A DNA stretch of 64,000 nucleotides from Pseudomonadota bacterium (GTDB lineage Bacteria; Pseudomonadota; Alphaproteobacteria; Rhodobacterales; Rhodobacteraceae), in contig JAJZVD010000006.1 of NCBI GenBank assembly GCA_021845805.1, positions 1 through 64,000 of the forward strand, written 5' to 3'. Under the pieces are notes generated by a model, which saw nothing but the letters and a program-made list of their open reading frames with translations, ran no database searches and was not told where the DNA came from. This document shows, piece by piece, positions 56,001-64,000 of this stretch. Made by a program: the position numbers and the translations under genes. Each line of letters begins with the position of its first letter. Position 1 is the stretch's first letter.

Positions 56001-59000
56001 GGTGATGGGCGTCATCAAGACGGTGCTGATGCTGAAGGCGGGGGAAATCCCGCCGGTGGCGAATTTCCGCAGCCCGAACCCGCGCATCGACCTGTCCGCC
56101 GGCCCCTTCCGCATCGCCGACCGGCTGATGCCGTGGCAAAGCCCCGGCCCCCGCCGGGCCGGTGTCAGCGCCTTTGGCGTGGGCGGCACCAACGTCCATC
56201 TGGTGCTGGAAGAGGCGCCCGCGACCGTGGCCGCCGAACGGCCCGCCAGCCCGCAGGCCCTGCCCCTGTCCGCCGCCTCGCCCGAGGCGCTGGCCGAACT
56301 GGCCCGGCGGCTGGCCGACCGGCTGGAGGCGCCCGACGCCCCCGCCCTGCCCGATGCCGCCTTCACCCTGCAAGAGGGGCGGCGGCAGCACCCCTACCGG
56401 CTGGCCATCGCCGCGCGCACCGCGGCAGAGGCAGCGGGGAAGCTGCGCGCGGCGGGCGCGGGGCGGCAGGCCCCGGCCAGCCCGCCCGGGGTGGTGATGA
56501 TGTTCCCAGGTCAGGGCGCGCAATACCCCGGCATGGGCAAGGGCCTTTACGCGACAGAGCCCGAATACGCCCGCTGGATCGACCGCGGCGCCGAGATCCT
56601 GCGCCCGCTGATCGGCACGGACATCGCGCGGCTTCTGCGCGCTGACGGCGCGGCCGATGCCGACGCCGCCCGCGTCCTGCGCGACACCCGGCTGACCCAG
56701 CCCGCCCTGTTCCTGACCGAGATCGCCACCGCCCGCCTGTGGCAGGCGCGCGGCATCCGGCCCGATGCGATGATCGGCCATTCCGTCGGCGAATTCGCCG
56801 CCGCCGTCATCGCGGGGGTGATGGGATTTGACGACGCGCTGCGCCTGATCGCCACCCGCGGCCGTCTGATGCAGGACCAGCCGCCGGGGGCCATGCTTTC
56901 GGTCCGCGCACCGGTCGAGGCGCTGGCCCCCCATCTGCGCGACGCGGTCGACCTTGCCGCCCGCAACGCGCCGCAGTTGCAGGTGGTGGCGGGGCCGGTC
57001 GAGGCCGTCGCGGCGCTGCAATCGCGGCTGGCGGCGGCAGGGATCGCCTGCAGCCCGCTGCACACCTCGCACGCCTTCCATTCCGCCATGATGGACCCGG
57101 TGGTGCCCGCGCTGGAAGAGGCGATGCGCGGCATGGCCCTGAACCCGCCCGCGATCCCGATCATCTCTTCCGTCACCGGCGCGCCGATGACGGCGGATCA
57201 GGCGCAAAGCCCCGCCTACTGGGCGGCGCAGGCCCGCGCCCCGGTGGATTTCCAGGCCGCAGTTGAGGCCACCGCCTCTCTCGGCGCGCCCGTTCTGCTG
57301 GAGGTGGGGGCGGGCCGCACCCTGTCCGCGCTGGCCGCGCAGACCCTGAGGCGCGGCGCGCATGGGGGGGTATTCCACTCTCTGCCGGATCATGCCCAGA
57401 CCGACACCGATGACCAGACCGCGATGGCCACGGCCTTCGCGGGGCTCTGGGCGGCGGGCGTGCCGGTGGACTGGTCGCGCCTGCCACGCGGGGCGCGCAA
57501 GGTCTCGCTGCCCCCGCATCCGTTCTTCCGCAGCCGCTTCTGGCCCGCGCCGCAGGTGCCCGAAACAGCCGCCCCCGTCCCCGCGTCCCCGGTTTCCACT
57601 CTGCCAGAGTTCCCCGCCATGCCCGACGTCGATCGCAAGCCGCGCCTTGTCACGGAACTGCTGACGCTTTTCTCCGATGTCTCGGGCGAAAGCCTGACGG
57701 CCGCGGATGCGGATACGCCCTTCCTCGAACTCGGGTTCGACTCGCTCTTCATGGCGCAGGCGGCGGCGGCGCTGGAGCGGAACTACGGCGTGACCGTCTC
57801 GTTCCGGGCGATGCTGTCGGATTACCCCACCGCCACCGCACTGGCGGCGCATCTGGACGCGGTGATGCCGCCCGACCCCGTGGCCGCGCCCGCGCCCGCC
57901 GCTGTCCCCGCCGCGACGCAGGCCGCGGCCGCGCCGGTGATGGCGGCCCCCTCCCCGGCGCTGACGGGCGACCTTGCCGGGCTGATGCAGGCGCAGTTGC
58001 AGACCATGCAGGCCGTCTTTGCCGAACAGCTCCGCCTGTTGGGCGCCGCCCCGGCGGCAGAACCCGCCCGTGCCGCCACCGCAGCGCCCATCGCGGCCAT
58101 GCCCGCGCCGACCCCGGCCCCCGCCGCCGCCAAGCCCGAACCGACGGACGAAGGCTTCAAGGTCGGCCGCGGCCCCAGCGTCTCGGGCGCCGTGCTGGAC
58201 GCGGCGCAGCGCGCCTTTGTGGCCGACCTCGCGCGGCGCTATTCCGCCAGGCATGGCCGGTCGAAGGATTATACCGCCCGGTACCGCCCCGTGCTGGCCG
58301 ATCCGCGCACCGCCTCGGGGTTCCACCCCGACTGGAAGGAAATGACCTTTCCCATCGTCGCAGACCGCTCGAAGGGCGCGCATGTCTGGGACATCGACGG
58401 CAACCGCTTCGTCGATGTCGTCAACGGCTTTGGCCAGACCGCCTTCGGTCATTCCCCCGATTTCGTCACCCGCGCGGTGGCCGCCCAGCTTGAAAAAGGC
58501 TACGCCATCGGCCCGCAGGCCGATCTGGCGGGCCCGGTCGCCGAACGGCTGGCCCGGTTTCTGGGGCACGAGCGGGTGACCTTCTGCAACACCGGGTCCG
58601 AAGCGGTGATGGCCGCCATGCGCATCGCCCGCGCGGTGACGGGGCGCGACCGGGTGATCGTGTTCTCGAACGACTACCACGGCCAGTTCGACGAGGTTCT
58701 GGTGCGCGGCCGCCGCACGGGCGAACCCGGCGCGCTGCCGATCGCCCCCGGCATCCCGCGCGAGGGGCTGAAGAACATGACCGTGCTGGGCTATGGCGCG
58801 CCCGACGCGCTGGACTGGCTGCGGGCCCATGCGGCCGAGATCGCCGCGATCATCGTCGAGCCGGTGCAAAGCCGCCACCCCGAGTTGCAGCCCGCCGCCT
58901 TCGTCCGCAGCCTGCGCGAGATTGCCACGGCGGGCGGCGCCGCGCTGGTGATCGACGAGGTCGTCACCGGCTTTCGCACCCATGCCCGCGGCATTCAGGC

Positions 59001-62000
59001 GCTTTGGGGGATCGAGGCCGACATGGCCACCTATGGCAAGGTCGTGGGCGGGGGGATGCCCATCGGCCTGCTGGCGGGCAAGCGGCGCTTCATGGATGCG
59101 CTGGACGGCGGCGCCTGGTCGTTCGGCGATGACAGCAAGCCCGAGGTCGGCCCCACCTTCTTCGCCGGCACCTTCGTGCGCCACCCGCTGACGCTGGCCG
59201 CCATCGACGCCGTGCTTGACCATCTGGAGGCCGAGGGGCGCGTGCTGTGGGAAGACGTGCCCGCCCGCACCGCGGCGCTGGTCGCGCGGATGAACGCGCA
59301 TCTGCGCGCCCGCGGTCTGGCCGAGTTCGTGACCACCTTCAACGGCTGGTTCGTCATCAACGCCACCCAGCAGGACCCGCGCGCCTCGCTTCTGTTCCCG
59401 CTGATGCGGATGGAGGGGGTGCATATCCTCGACGGCTACTGCGGCTTCATCACCACCGCGCATGACGCGGCGGATCTGGATCAGATCTTCACCGCCTTCA
59501 GCCGCGGGATCGACACGCTGCTGTCGGTCGGCATCCTTGGCACCGCGGGGCCCGTGGCCGTGGCCGCCTCTGCCGCGCCCACACACGGCCTGCCGCTGAC
59601 CGAAAGCCAGCGGGAAATCTGGCTGACCCACCAGTTGGGCGACCGCGCGGCGGCCAGCTTCAACGAAGGTGTCAGCCTGTGGCTGGATGGCCCGCTGGAC
59701 CGCGCGGCACTGGCGGCAGCCTTGGCCGCCCTGATCGCCCGCCACGATGCGCTGCGCATGGTCTTTGCCCGCGACGGCGCCAGCTTCGACGTGCTCGGGC
59801 CCTTCGCACCCGATCTGCCCGTCGCCGACCTGTCCACCGCGCCCGACCCCGAGGCCGCGCTGGCCGGGATCGTGGCGGATGAGGCCGCGCGCCCGCTCGA
59901 CATCACCGCGGCTGCGCCGATCCGGATGCAGCTTGTGCGGCTGGCGGTGGATCGGCACGTCCTGCTGATGACCGCGCATCACATCGCGGTCGACGGCTGG
60001 TCCTACACCCTGATGGTGAACGACCTTGCCGCGCTTTATGCCGCGCGGGTGGAGGGGCGGGCGGATGCCCTGCCCCCCGCCCCCTCGTTCGCCGCCCATG
60101 CCGCAGCGGCCCCGGCGGCGCCCGAGCCCGCGACGCTGGCCTACTGGCGCGGACAGTTCGCCGCCCTTCCCGCGCTGCCCGACCTGCCCGAGGATCGACC
60201 GCGCCCGGCGGTGAAATCCTTCGCCGGGGCCACCGTGACCGCCCGGATCGACGCCGAGACGCTGAAGGCCCTGCGCAAGGCGGGCGCGAAACAGGGCTGC
60301 ACCCTGTTCGCCACGCTCTTTGCCGGGCTGCAGGTCACGCTGGGCCGCCTGTCGGGGGCACGCGACGTGGTGATCGGCGTGCCCTCGGCCGGGCAGACGC
60401 TGCTGAAGGACCCGGCGATGGTGGGCCATTGCGTGAACCTGCTGCCGATCCGCGCGGCCTTCGACCCGGCCGAGCCGATCGCCGCCCATCTGAAGCGGGC
60501 GGGGCAGGCCGTCGTGGCCGCCTTCGAGCATCAGGGGATCACCTTCGGTACGCTGGTGCGCGAACTGGCGGTGCCCCGCGCCCTGAACCGCCTGCCGCTG
60601 ACCGAGGTGCAGTTCAATCTGGAACGGGCGCCCGAGGATCTGTCGGCGGCGGGCATCACCTTCCGCCCCGCACCGAACCCGAAGGCCGCGGCCAACTTCG
60701 ACCTGTTCATGAACGTGATCGAAAGCCGCGAGGGGCTGCGCATCGACGTGGACTACAACGCCGATGTCTATGACGCCGACACCATCCGCCGCTGGGTGGG
60801 CCATTTCGGCACCGTGCTGGCGGCCATCGCCGCCGATGCAGGGACGCCCATCGCCCGGCTTCCGCTGATGGATGCCGCCACGCAGGCGGTGGTCGACGCC
60901 GCCAATGCCACCGCGCTGCCCTTCGACCGCGCGGCGATGGTGCAGGATCTGGTCGCCCGCGGGGCCGCCCTGAACCCCGCCGCCGTGGCGGTCGAGGATG
61001 ACGCCTGCCGTCTGACCCATGCCGAATTGGCCCGCGACAGCGACGCGCTGGCCGCCGCGATCCAGCGGATGCTGCCCACGCCGGGCGCGCGGGTGGCGGT
61101 GGCCCTGCCGCGCGGGGCGGGGATGCTGGTCGCGCTTCTGGCGGTGCTGAAGGCGGGGCACACCTATGTGCCGCTCGACCCCCGCCAGCCCGCAGCGCGG
61201 CTGGCCTCCATCGTCGAAACCGCCGAGGCCGCCGCCGTGCTGGCCGAGGCGGCCCCCTTCGCCCCCGGCCTGCCGCTGATCCGCCCCTCGGCGGTGACCC
61301 CTGCCACCCCCGTGCCGGTGCCCGCCGACCCGGACCGAGCGGCCTACATCATCTTCACCTCCGGCTCCACCGGCACGCCCAAGGGGGTCGCGGTGCCGCA
61401 TCGGGCGGTGGTGAACTTCCTGACCACGATGGCGCGCGAGCCGGGGCTTGGCGCGCGCGACACGATCCTGGCGGTCACCACCGTGATGTTCGACATCGCG
61501 GTGCTGGAACTGTTCCTGCCGCTGACGGTCGGGGGGCGGGTGGTCATCGCCTCAGCCGACGCGGTGCGCGAGGGCTTTCCGCTGGTCGAACGGCTGGCGC
61601 GGGGCGACATCACCCTGATGCAGGCCACGCCCACGCTGTGGGACATGCTGCTGGATGCCGGGCTGGCGCCGGGGCCGGGGCTGACCTGCCTTGCCGGGGG
61701 CGAGCCGCTGACCGCCGATCTTGCCGCGCGGCTGACGGCGCGGGGCGCGCCGCTCTGGAACATGTACGGGCCCACGGAAACGACCGTCTGGTCGGCCCTG
61801 TGCAGGGTGGAACCCGGTCGGCCCGTGACCATCGGCCGCCCGATCGGCAACACCACGCTGCATGTGCTCTCCGAGGCGGACGAGCCGCTGCCCCCCGGCG
61901 CGGTGGGCGAGCTGAGCATCGGCGGCGCAGGTCTGGCGCTGGGCTACTGGAACCGGCCCGACCTGACGGCGGCGGCCTTCCGGGAGGTGACGCTGAACGG

Positions 62001-62706
62001 GGTGGCGCAGCGGCTCTACCGCACCGGCGATCTGGCAAAGCGGCTGCCGAACGGCGAGATCGTCGTGCTGGGCCGCAGGGACACGCAGGTGAAGCTGCGC
62101 GGCTTCCGCATCGAACTGGGCGAGATCGAAGGCCGCCTGCGCGCCCTGCCGGGGGTGGACAAGGCCGCGGTCGACCTGCGCGCCCGCGGCTCGGGCGACA
62201 GGCGGCTGGTGGCCTGGATCGTGCCGCGGGCGGGGGCCGTGCCCGACCTGACCGCCGTCGCGGCGGGGCTGGCCGGCCAGTTGCCCGATTACATGCAGCC
62301 GCAGGCCTGGATGGTTCTGCCCGCGCTGCCGCAGACGGCCAACGGCAAGCTGGACCGCCGGGCCCTGCCCGATCCCGATCCGGCCGCCGACGCCCCTGCC
62401 ACCCCGGCCGAAGGCCCTGCAACCGACACGGAACGCAGGCTTGCTGCGATCTGGGCCGCGGTTCTGGGCCGCGAGGTGGGCGTGACCGAAACGCTGCACA
62501 GCCTGGGCGCGGATTCGCTGACCATCTTCCGCCTTGCCGCGCGCATGCTGGGCGAGGGGCTGGACCTCGAGGCGCGCGACCTCTTGGCGCATCCGTCGAT
62601 CCGGGCGCTGGCCACCCATGCCGATGGCCGCCAGACGGCCCCCGCCCGGCCTTCGCTGAAAGACTTCCGCAACGGCGCCCGGCGCGACATCCGGAGGGTT
62701 TCATGA
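53086..62706 (+). CDS. Hybrid non-ribosomal peptide synthetase / type I polyketide synthase with internal aminotransferase
   Basis: A 3206-aa multidomain enzyme. In order: adenylation (about 10-510), carrier (Ser about 557 in GGSSL), ketosynthase (614-1040; Cys792, His928, His966), acyltransferase (about 1135-1440; Ser1233 in GHSVGEF, HAFH motif typical of malonyl-CoA), acyl carrier (Ser1553 in LGFDSL), an Ala/Pro-rich linker (1590-1690), class III PLP aminotransferase (about 1715-2150; Lys1985 in TYGKVVGGG), condensation (about 2166-2590; HHIAVDG at 2298-2304), adenylation (about 2615-3095; NGKLDRR) and carrier (Ser3144 in GADSL). No ketoreductase or thioesterase is present. The predicted product is a beta-transaminated diamino acyl chain joined to a second amino acid, probably glycine. 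GAGAGGA supports the ATG at 53086. It overlaps the next NRPS gene by 4 bp. Confidence 0.95.
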   Translation: MTRHPDPVGPIWPLFAAAAAAAPDAPCLLADGRRLTYAETEAAAGAIAARLNALGVGKGDFVGLLDSRSVNAVVGMLGILRAGAAFVPLDPTHAPEQLPFIATDLPLKAALVAGRYADRAAAILPAGLPALPLEEAMTGPGPTAPLPEAEAETVAYVMYTSGTTGQPKGVVVPQRGVTSFAYRQPALDMRPDDVVLHSNTIACDGSTFDIWAALLNGAACAVVEAPFPALDEIGRVMATHRTTAAMFYAGLNHMMVDHQLPAFASARMILSVGDVMSSVHAKTLLDAYPDLVLQNFYGPTEGTVDSLGIRITPDMLDGRPLPIGRSLNHEDCFVVDEDLKPLPAGATGQLVISGLGVAHGYWNRPDKTAAAFIADPRPGKAGLVYLTGDLATHNPDGVFDFHGRLDRQVKIGGRRVELDGVEHVLREQPGVADATVGVIAGHGGDRKIAAILRPGGDMPADEAAFVRAVLEGAARTLHPASLPRATKVTTDWKLTPAGKNDRRALLALFDAAPPAPAAATPQPPAQDLCPVIAGLWQEILGGPLPGVHQTFFDAGGSSLQLIEAHSRMEARLGRRFDITLMFETPRLGELAARLAALAAAPAATPVTPAAEVRDRDIAIVGLAGRFPGADTLAAFWQHLRAGANLIPRFAPDEAEDSFTPDQRRAPAYVPARSVLPDADLFDAKFFGILPREAERMDPQARVFLEMCAEALDDAGIDPARAPGPIGVWAGSSMSTYLIGTLLPSAGAATAFAGGYQIADYLTLTGNLPESLSTRVAWKLDLKGPAMTVQTACSTALTAIAQAVTALRSGQADAALAGGVSITFPQKRGYMAQDGGMTSDDGLCRPFDAQASGTVFGHGAGVVVLKRLADALTAGDQIHAVIRGVGVTNDGAAKISYTAPAVTGQAEAIRAAIRDAGVAAETISYVECHGTATPLGDPIEVAGLTQAFGPGRPGTVTLGSVKGNIGHLDTAAGVMGVIKTVLMLKAGEIPPVANFRSPNPRIDLSAGPFRIADRLMPWQSPGPRRAGVSAFGVGGTNVHLVLEEAPATVAAERPASPQALPLSAASPEALAELARRLADRLEAPDAPALPDAAFTLQEGRRQHPYRLAIAARTAAEAAGKLRAAGAGRQAPASPPGVVMMFPGQGAQYPGMGKGLYATEPEYARWIDRGAEILRPLIGTDIARLLRADGAADADAARVLRDTRLTQPALFLTEIATARLWQARGIRPDAMIGHSVGEFAAAVIAGVMGFDDALRLIATRGRLMQDQPPGAMLSVRAPVEALAPHLRDAVDLAARNAPQLQVVAGPVEAVAALQSRLAAAGIACSPLHTSHAFHSAMMDPVVPALEEAMRGMALNPPAIPIISSVTGAPMTADQAQSPAYWAAQARAPVDFQAAVEATASLGAPVLLEVGAGRTLSALAAQTLRRGAHGGVFHSLPDHAQTDTDDQTAMATAFAGLWAAGVPVDWSRLPRGARKVSLPPHPFFRSRFWPAPQVPETAAPVPASPVSTLPEFPAMPDVDRKPRLVTELLTLFSDVSGESLTAADADTPFLELGFDSLFMAQAAAALERNYGVTVSFRAMLSDYPTATALAAHLDAVMPPDPVAAPAPAAVPAATQAAAAPVMAAPSPALTGDLAGLMQAQLQTMQAVFAEQLRLLGAAPAAEPARAATAAPIAAMPAPTPAPAAAKPEPTDEGFKVGRGPSVSGAVLDAAQRAFVADLARRYSARHGRSKDYTARYRPVLADPRTASGFHPDWKEMTFPIVADRSKGAHVWDIDGNRFVDVVNGFGQTAFGHSPDFVTRAVAAQLEKGYAIGPQADLAGPVAERLARFLGHERVTFCNTGSEAVMAAMRIARAVTGRDRVIVFSNDYHGQFDEVLVRGRRTGEPGALPIAPGIPREGLKNMTVLGYGAPDALDWLRAHAAEIAAIIVEPVQSRHPELQPAAFVRSLREIATAGGAALVIDEVVTGFRTHARGIQALWGIEADMATYGKVVGGGMPIGLLAGKRRFMDALDGGAWSFGDDSKPEVGPTFFAGTFVRHPLTLAAIDAVLDHLEAEGRVLWEDVPARTAALVARMNAHLRARGLAEFVTTFNGWFVINATQQDPRASLLFPLMRMEGVHILDGYCGFITTAHDAADLDQIFTAFSRGIDTLLSVGILGTAGPVAVAASAAPTHGLPLTESQREIWLTHQLGDRAAASFNEGVSLWLDGPLDRAALAAALAALIARHDALRMVFARDGASFDVLGPFAPDLPVADLSTAPDPEAALAGIVADEAARPLDITAAAPIRMQLVRLAVDRHVLLMTAHHIAVDGWSYTLMVNDLAALYAARVEGRADALPPAPSFAAHAAAAPAAPEPATLAYWRGQFAALPALPDLPEDRPRPAVKSFAGATVTARIDAETLKALRKAGAKQGCTLFATLFAGLQVTLGRLSGARDVVIGVPSAGQTLLKDPAMVGHCVNLLPIRAAFDPAEPIAAHLKRAGQAVVAAFEHQGITFGTLVRELAVPRALNRLPLTEVQFNLERAPEDLSAAGITFRPAPNPKAAANFDLFMNVIESREGLRIDVDYNADVYDADTIRRWVGHFGTVLAAIAADAGTPIARLPLMDAATQAVVDAANATALPFDRAAMVQDLVARGAALNPAAVAVEDDACRLTHAELARDSDALAAAIQRMLPTPGARVAVALPRGAGMLVALLAVLKAGHTYVPLDPRQPAARLASIVETAEAAAVLAEAAPFAPGLPLIRPSAVTPATPVPVPADPDRAAYIIFTSGSTGTPKGVAVPHRAVVNFLTTMAREPGLGARDTILAVTTVMFDIAVLELFLPLTVGGRVVIASADAVREGFPLVERLARGDITLMQATPTLWDMLLDAGLAPGPGLTCLAGGEPLTADLAARLTARGAPLWNMYGPTETTVWSALCRVEPGRPVTIGRPIGNTTLHVLSEADEPLPPGAVGELSIGGAGLALGYWNRPDLTAAAFREVTLNGVAQRLYRTGDLAKRLPNGEIVVLGRRDTQVKLRGFRIELGEIEGRLRALPGVDKAAVDLRARGSGDRRLVAWIVPRAGAVPDLTAVAAGLAGQLPDYMQPQAWMVLPALPQTANGKLDRRALPDPDPAADAPATPAEGPATDTERRLAAIWAAVLGREVGVTETLHSLGADSLTIFRLAARMLGEGLDLEARDLLAHPSIRALATHADGRQTAPARPSLKDFRNGARRDIRRVS

Positions 62707-64000
62707 TGCTTCAGGGCACCGACCAGCCGCCCCGCCCCACGCCCGAACTGGTGGCCAGCTTCCCCTGCAGCACGATGCAGCGGCAGATGTGGTTCCTGGA
62801 CCAGTTGAGCCCCGGCGACCCGGCCCTGAACGTGGCGATGCGCTGGGAACTGAAGGGCCGCTTCCAGACCGCCAGCATCGAGCGTGCCTTCGCCGCCGTC
62901 ATCGACCGGCACGAGATCCTGCGCACCCGCTTCGTGGCGCAGGACGGCGCCCCGGTGCAAGAGGTCCTGAGCCACGCCGAAGTCCGGCTCAGCCAGCTTG
63001 ACCTGCGCACCACGCCCGCCACCGAACGCGCCGCCCGGATCGAGGACATCGCCGCGCAAGAGGCCGCCCGCCCCTTCGATCTGACAGAGGCCTGCGCGCT
63101 GCGCGTCACCCTGATCCGGTCGGCCGCCGATCAGGTGACGCTGGTGGTCGTGACCCATCACATCATCTTCGACGGCTATTCCATCGGCCTCATGGCGTCC
63201 GAGGTCGGCCGCGCCATCGAGGCGTTCGAGGCCGGGCGCGCGCCCGATTTCCCGCCGCTGCCGCTGCAATACGGCGATTACACGCTCTGGCAGCAGGATT
63301 ACCTCGCCTCGGGTGCGGAAGCGGAAGACCGCGCCTACTGGACCGAGGCGATGCGCGGCATCGGCTATTTCGAGATCGAGCCCGACAAGCCCCGCCCCGC
63401 CATCCGATCCACCGCCATCGCGCGGCTGCACCGCGACCTTGGCGCCGATTTCGGCGACCGGCTGGCCGCCGCGGCGCGGCCCTGGGGGATATCGGCCTTC
63501 ACCTTCGGCACGGCAGTCGTCGCGGCCAGCCTGCACCGCGCCACCGGTGCGGCCGAAGTCGTGCTCTCGACCCCCGTATCGGAACGGTCCGAGCCCGATC
63601 TCGACGGGCTGATCGGGCCCTTCATCACCAATCAGGTGCTGCGCCTGCCCACCGCGCCCGGCACCCGCTTCGCCGACCATGTCGCCCGCACCCGCAGCGT
63701 GGTGGAAGGCGCGCTGGCCCATCGCACCCTGCCCTTTTCGGCGCTGGTGGAAATCGTCAACCCGCCCCGCGACCCCGCCCGCGCGCCCATCGCCGCGGTC
63801 TCCTTCGCGCTGATGCCGATCTTCACCAAGCCCGCCACCTACGACGGCTTCGCCTTCAGCTCGGCGCCGATGTACAATCCGGGATCATCGCAAGACATGC
63901 GGATCCTGATCCTCGGGCGGCCGGGCGGCTGGCGGCTGACGGTGGAATACACGCCCGACCTGTACGAGGCGCGCACCATCGACGGGCTGATGGGCGCGCT
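62703..64000 (+). CDS. Non-ribosomal peptide synthetase, N-terminal condensation domain (partial)
   Basis: An open frame that runs off the window edge; 432 codons are visible. It overlaps the previous stop as ATGA; two adjacent ATG codons (62703 and 62706) are possible starts. It begins with a condensation domain: STMQRQMWFLDQL (C1), RHEILRTRF (C2), the active-site HHIIFDG (about residues 150-156), QYGDYTLWQQ (C4) and a GPFITNQVLRL-like segment (C5). The domain should accept the chain from the carrier at the end of the upstream protein. Whatever lies beyond, including release, is outside the window. Confidence 0.93.
   Translation, partial: MMLQGTDQPPRPTPELVASFPCSTMQRQMWFLDQLSPGDPALNVAMRWELKGRFQTASIERAFAAVIDRHEILRTRFVAQDGAPVQEVLSHAEVRLSQLDLRTTPATERAARIEDIAAQEAARPFDLTEACALRVTLIRSAADQVTLVVVTHHIIFDGYSIGLMASEVGRAIEAFEAGRAPDFPPLPLQYGDYTLWQQDYLASGAEAEDRAYWTEAMRGIGYFEIEPDKPRPAIRSTAIARLHRDLGADFGDRLAAAARPWGISAFTFGTAVVAASLHRATGAAEVVLSTPVSERSEPDLDGLIGPFITNQVLRLPTAPGTRFADHVARTRSVVEGALAHRTLPFSALVEIVNPPRDPARAPIAAVSFALMPIFTKPATYDGFAFSSAPMYNPGSSQDMRILILGRPGGWRLTVEYTPDLYEARTIDGLMGA

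Noticed and set aside
51607-61401. A minus-strand open frame of 3264 codons opposite the flippase and NRPS-PKS
   Set aside because: It is the antisense of two genes with clear domain motifs. Long antisense frames arise in GC-rich DNA because stop codons are rare there. Its translation is rich in Gly, Arg and His with no recognisable domain.

Overview
The window is GC-rich, densely packed bacterial chromosome with the gene content of an alphaproteobacterium of the Rhodobacteraceae/Paracoccaceae (Rhodobacter-like). The indicators are a three-gene cytochrome bc1 operon (petA-petB-petC), the ChvG/ChvI two-component system beside a truncated HprK, RapZ, an EIIA and an HPr and divergent from pckA, a probable methylsuccinyl-CoA dehydrogenase of the ethylmalonyl-CoA pathway, DUF1491, and a long rpoZ-rsh-DUF2062-pdxJ-acpS-lepB-rnc-era-recO operon. 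I saw no transposase, CRISPR array, rRNA operon or replication origin.

Layout. 1-330: two lysine tRNAs (UUU and CUU anticodons) on the minus strand, each with a plausible promoter. 437-3782: dapF, mtaB, a PaiB-like protein and a glutathione transferase. 4010-6747: cytochrome bc1 operon closed by a clear terminator. 6857-11426: aroC, a secreted LpqC-like esterase, a thioredoxin/CcdA pair, a DMT exporter and an HU protein with promoter and terminator. 11560-14053: AMP nucleosidase and an acyltransferase. 14083-18484: HPr, EIIA, RapZ, HprK, ChvG and ChvI in one minus-strand run, divergent from pckA. 20515-25385: a TauE-type permease, Mcd, a short-chain reductase and an MFS transporter. 25474-35750: the rpoZ-to-recO housekeeping operon, with two tandem signal peptidases and a foreign-looking nuclease gene inserted between rnc and era on the opposite strand. 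35834-39321: folK, a NYN-domain protein, ispH, rnhA and a TetR regulator. 39318-41732: three overlapping peptide deformylase-type genes followed by fmt. 41968-49228: a PatB-type lyase, an unrecognised small protein, dapA, a lytic transglycosylase, a second DMT exporter, and divergent mnmD and FAD-oxidase genes that look like MnmC split in two.

49225-64000 is the accessory end: a family 2 glycosyltransferase, a 63-residue membrane protein, an ExoY-like sugar transferase, a Wzx-like flippase, and then a giant hybrid NRPS-PKS (3206 aa; A-PCP-KS-AT-ACP-aminotransferase-C-A-PCP) that overlaps a second NRPS gene running off the window edge. The order of domains predicts an amino-acid starter extended with malonate, beta-transaminated to a vicinal diamino acid, then joined to an amino acid predicted to be glycine. 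No thioesterase or release domain is visible. This is the most distinctive system in the window; the degenerate third deformylase and the split MnmC arrangement are the next most interesting.

Many genes are preceded by a TTG-type -35 box and a TAnnnn -10 box 16-18 bp apart, in two cases so close to the start codon that the mRNA should be leaderless. All functional calls rest on reading motifs and gene order by eye; no database search was run.
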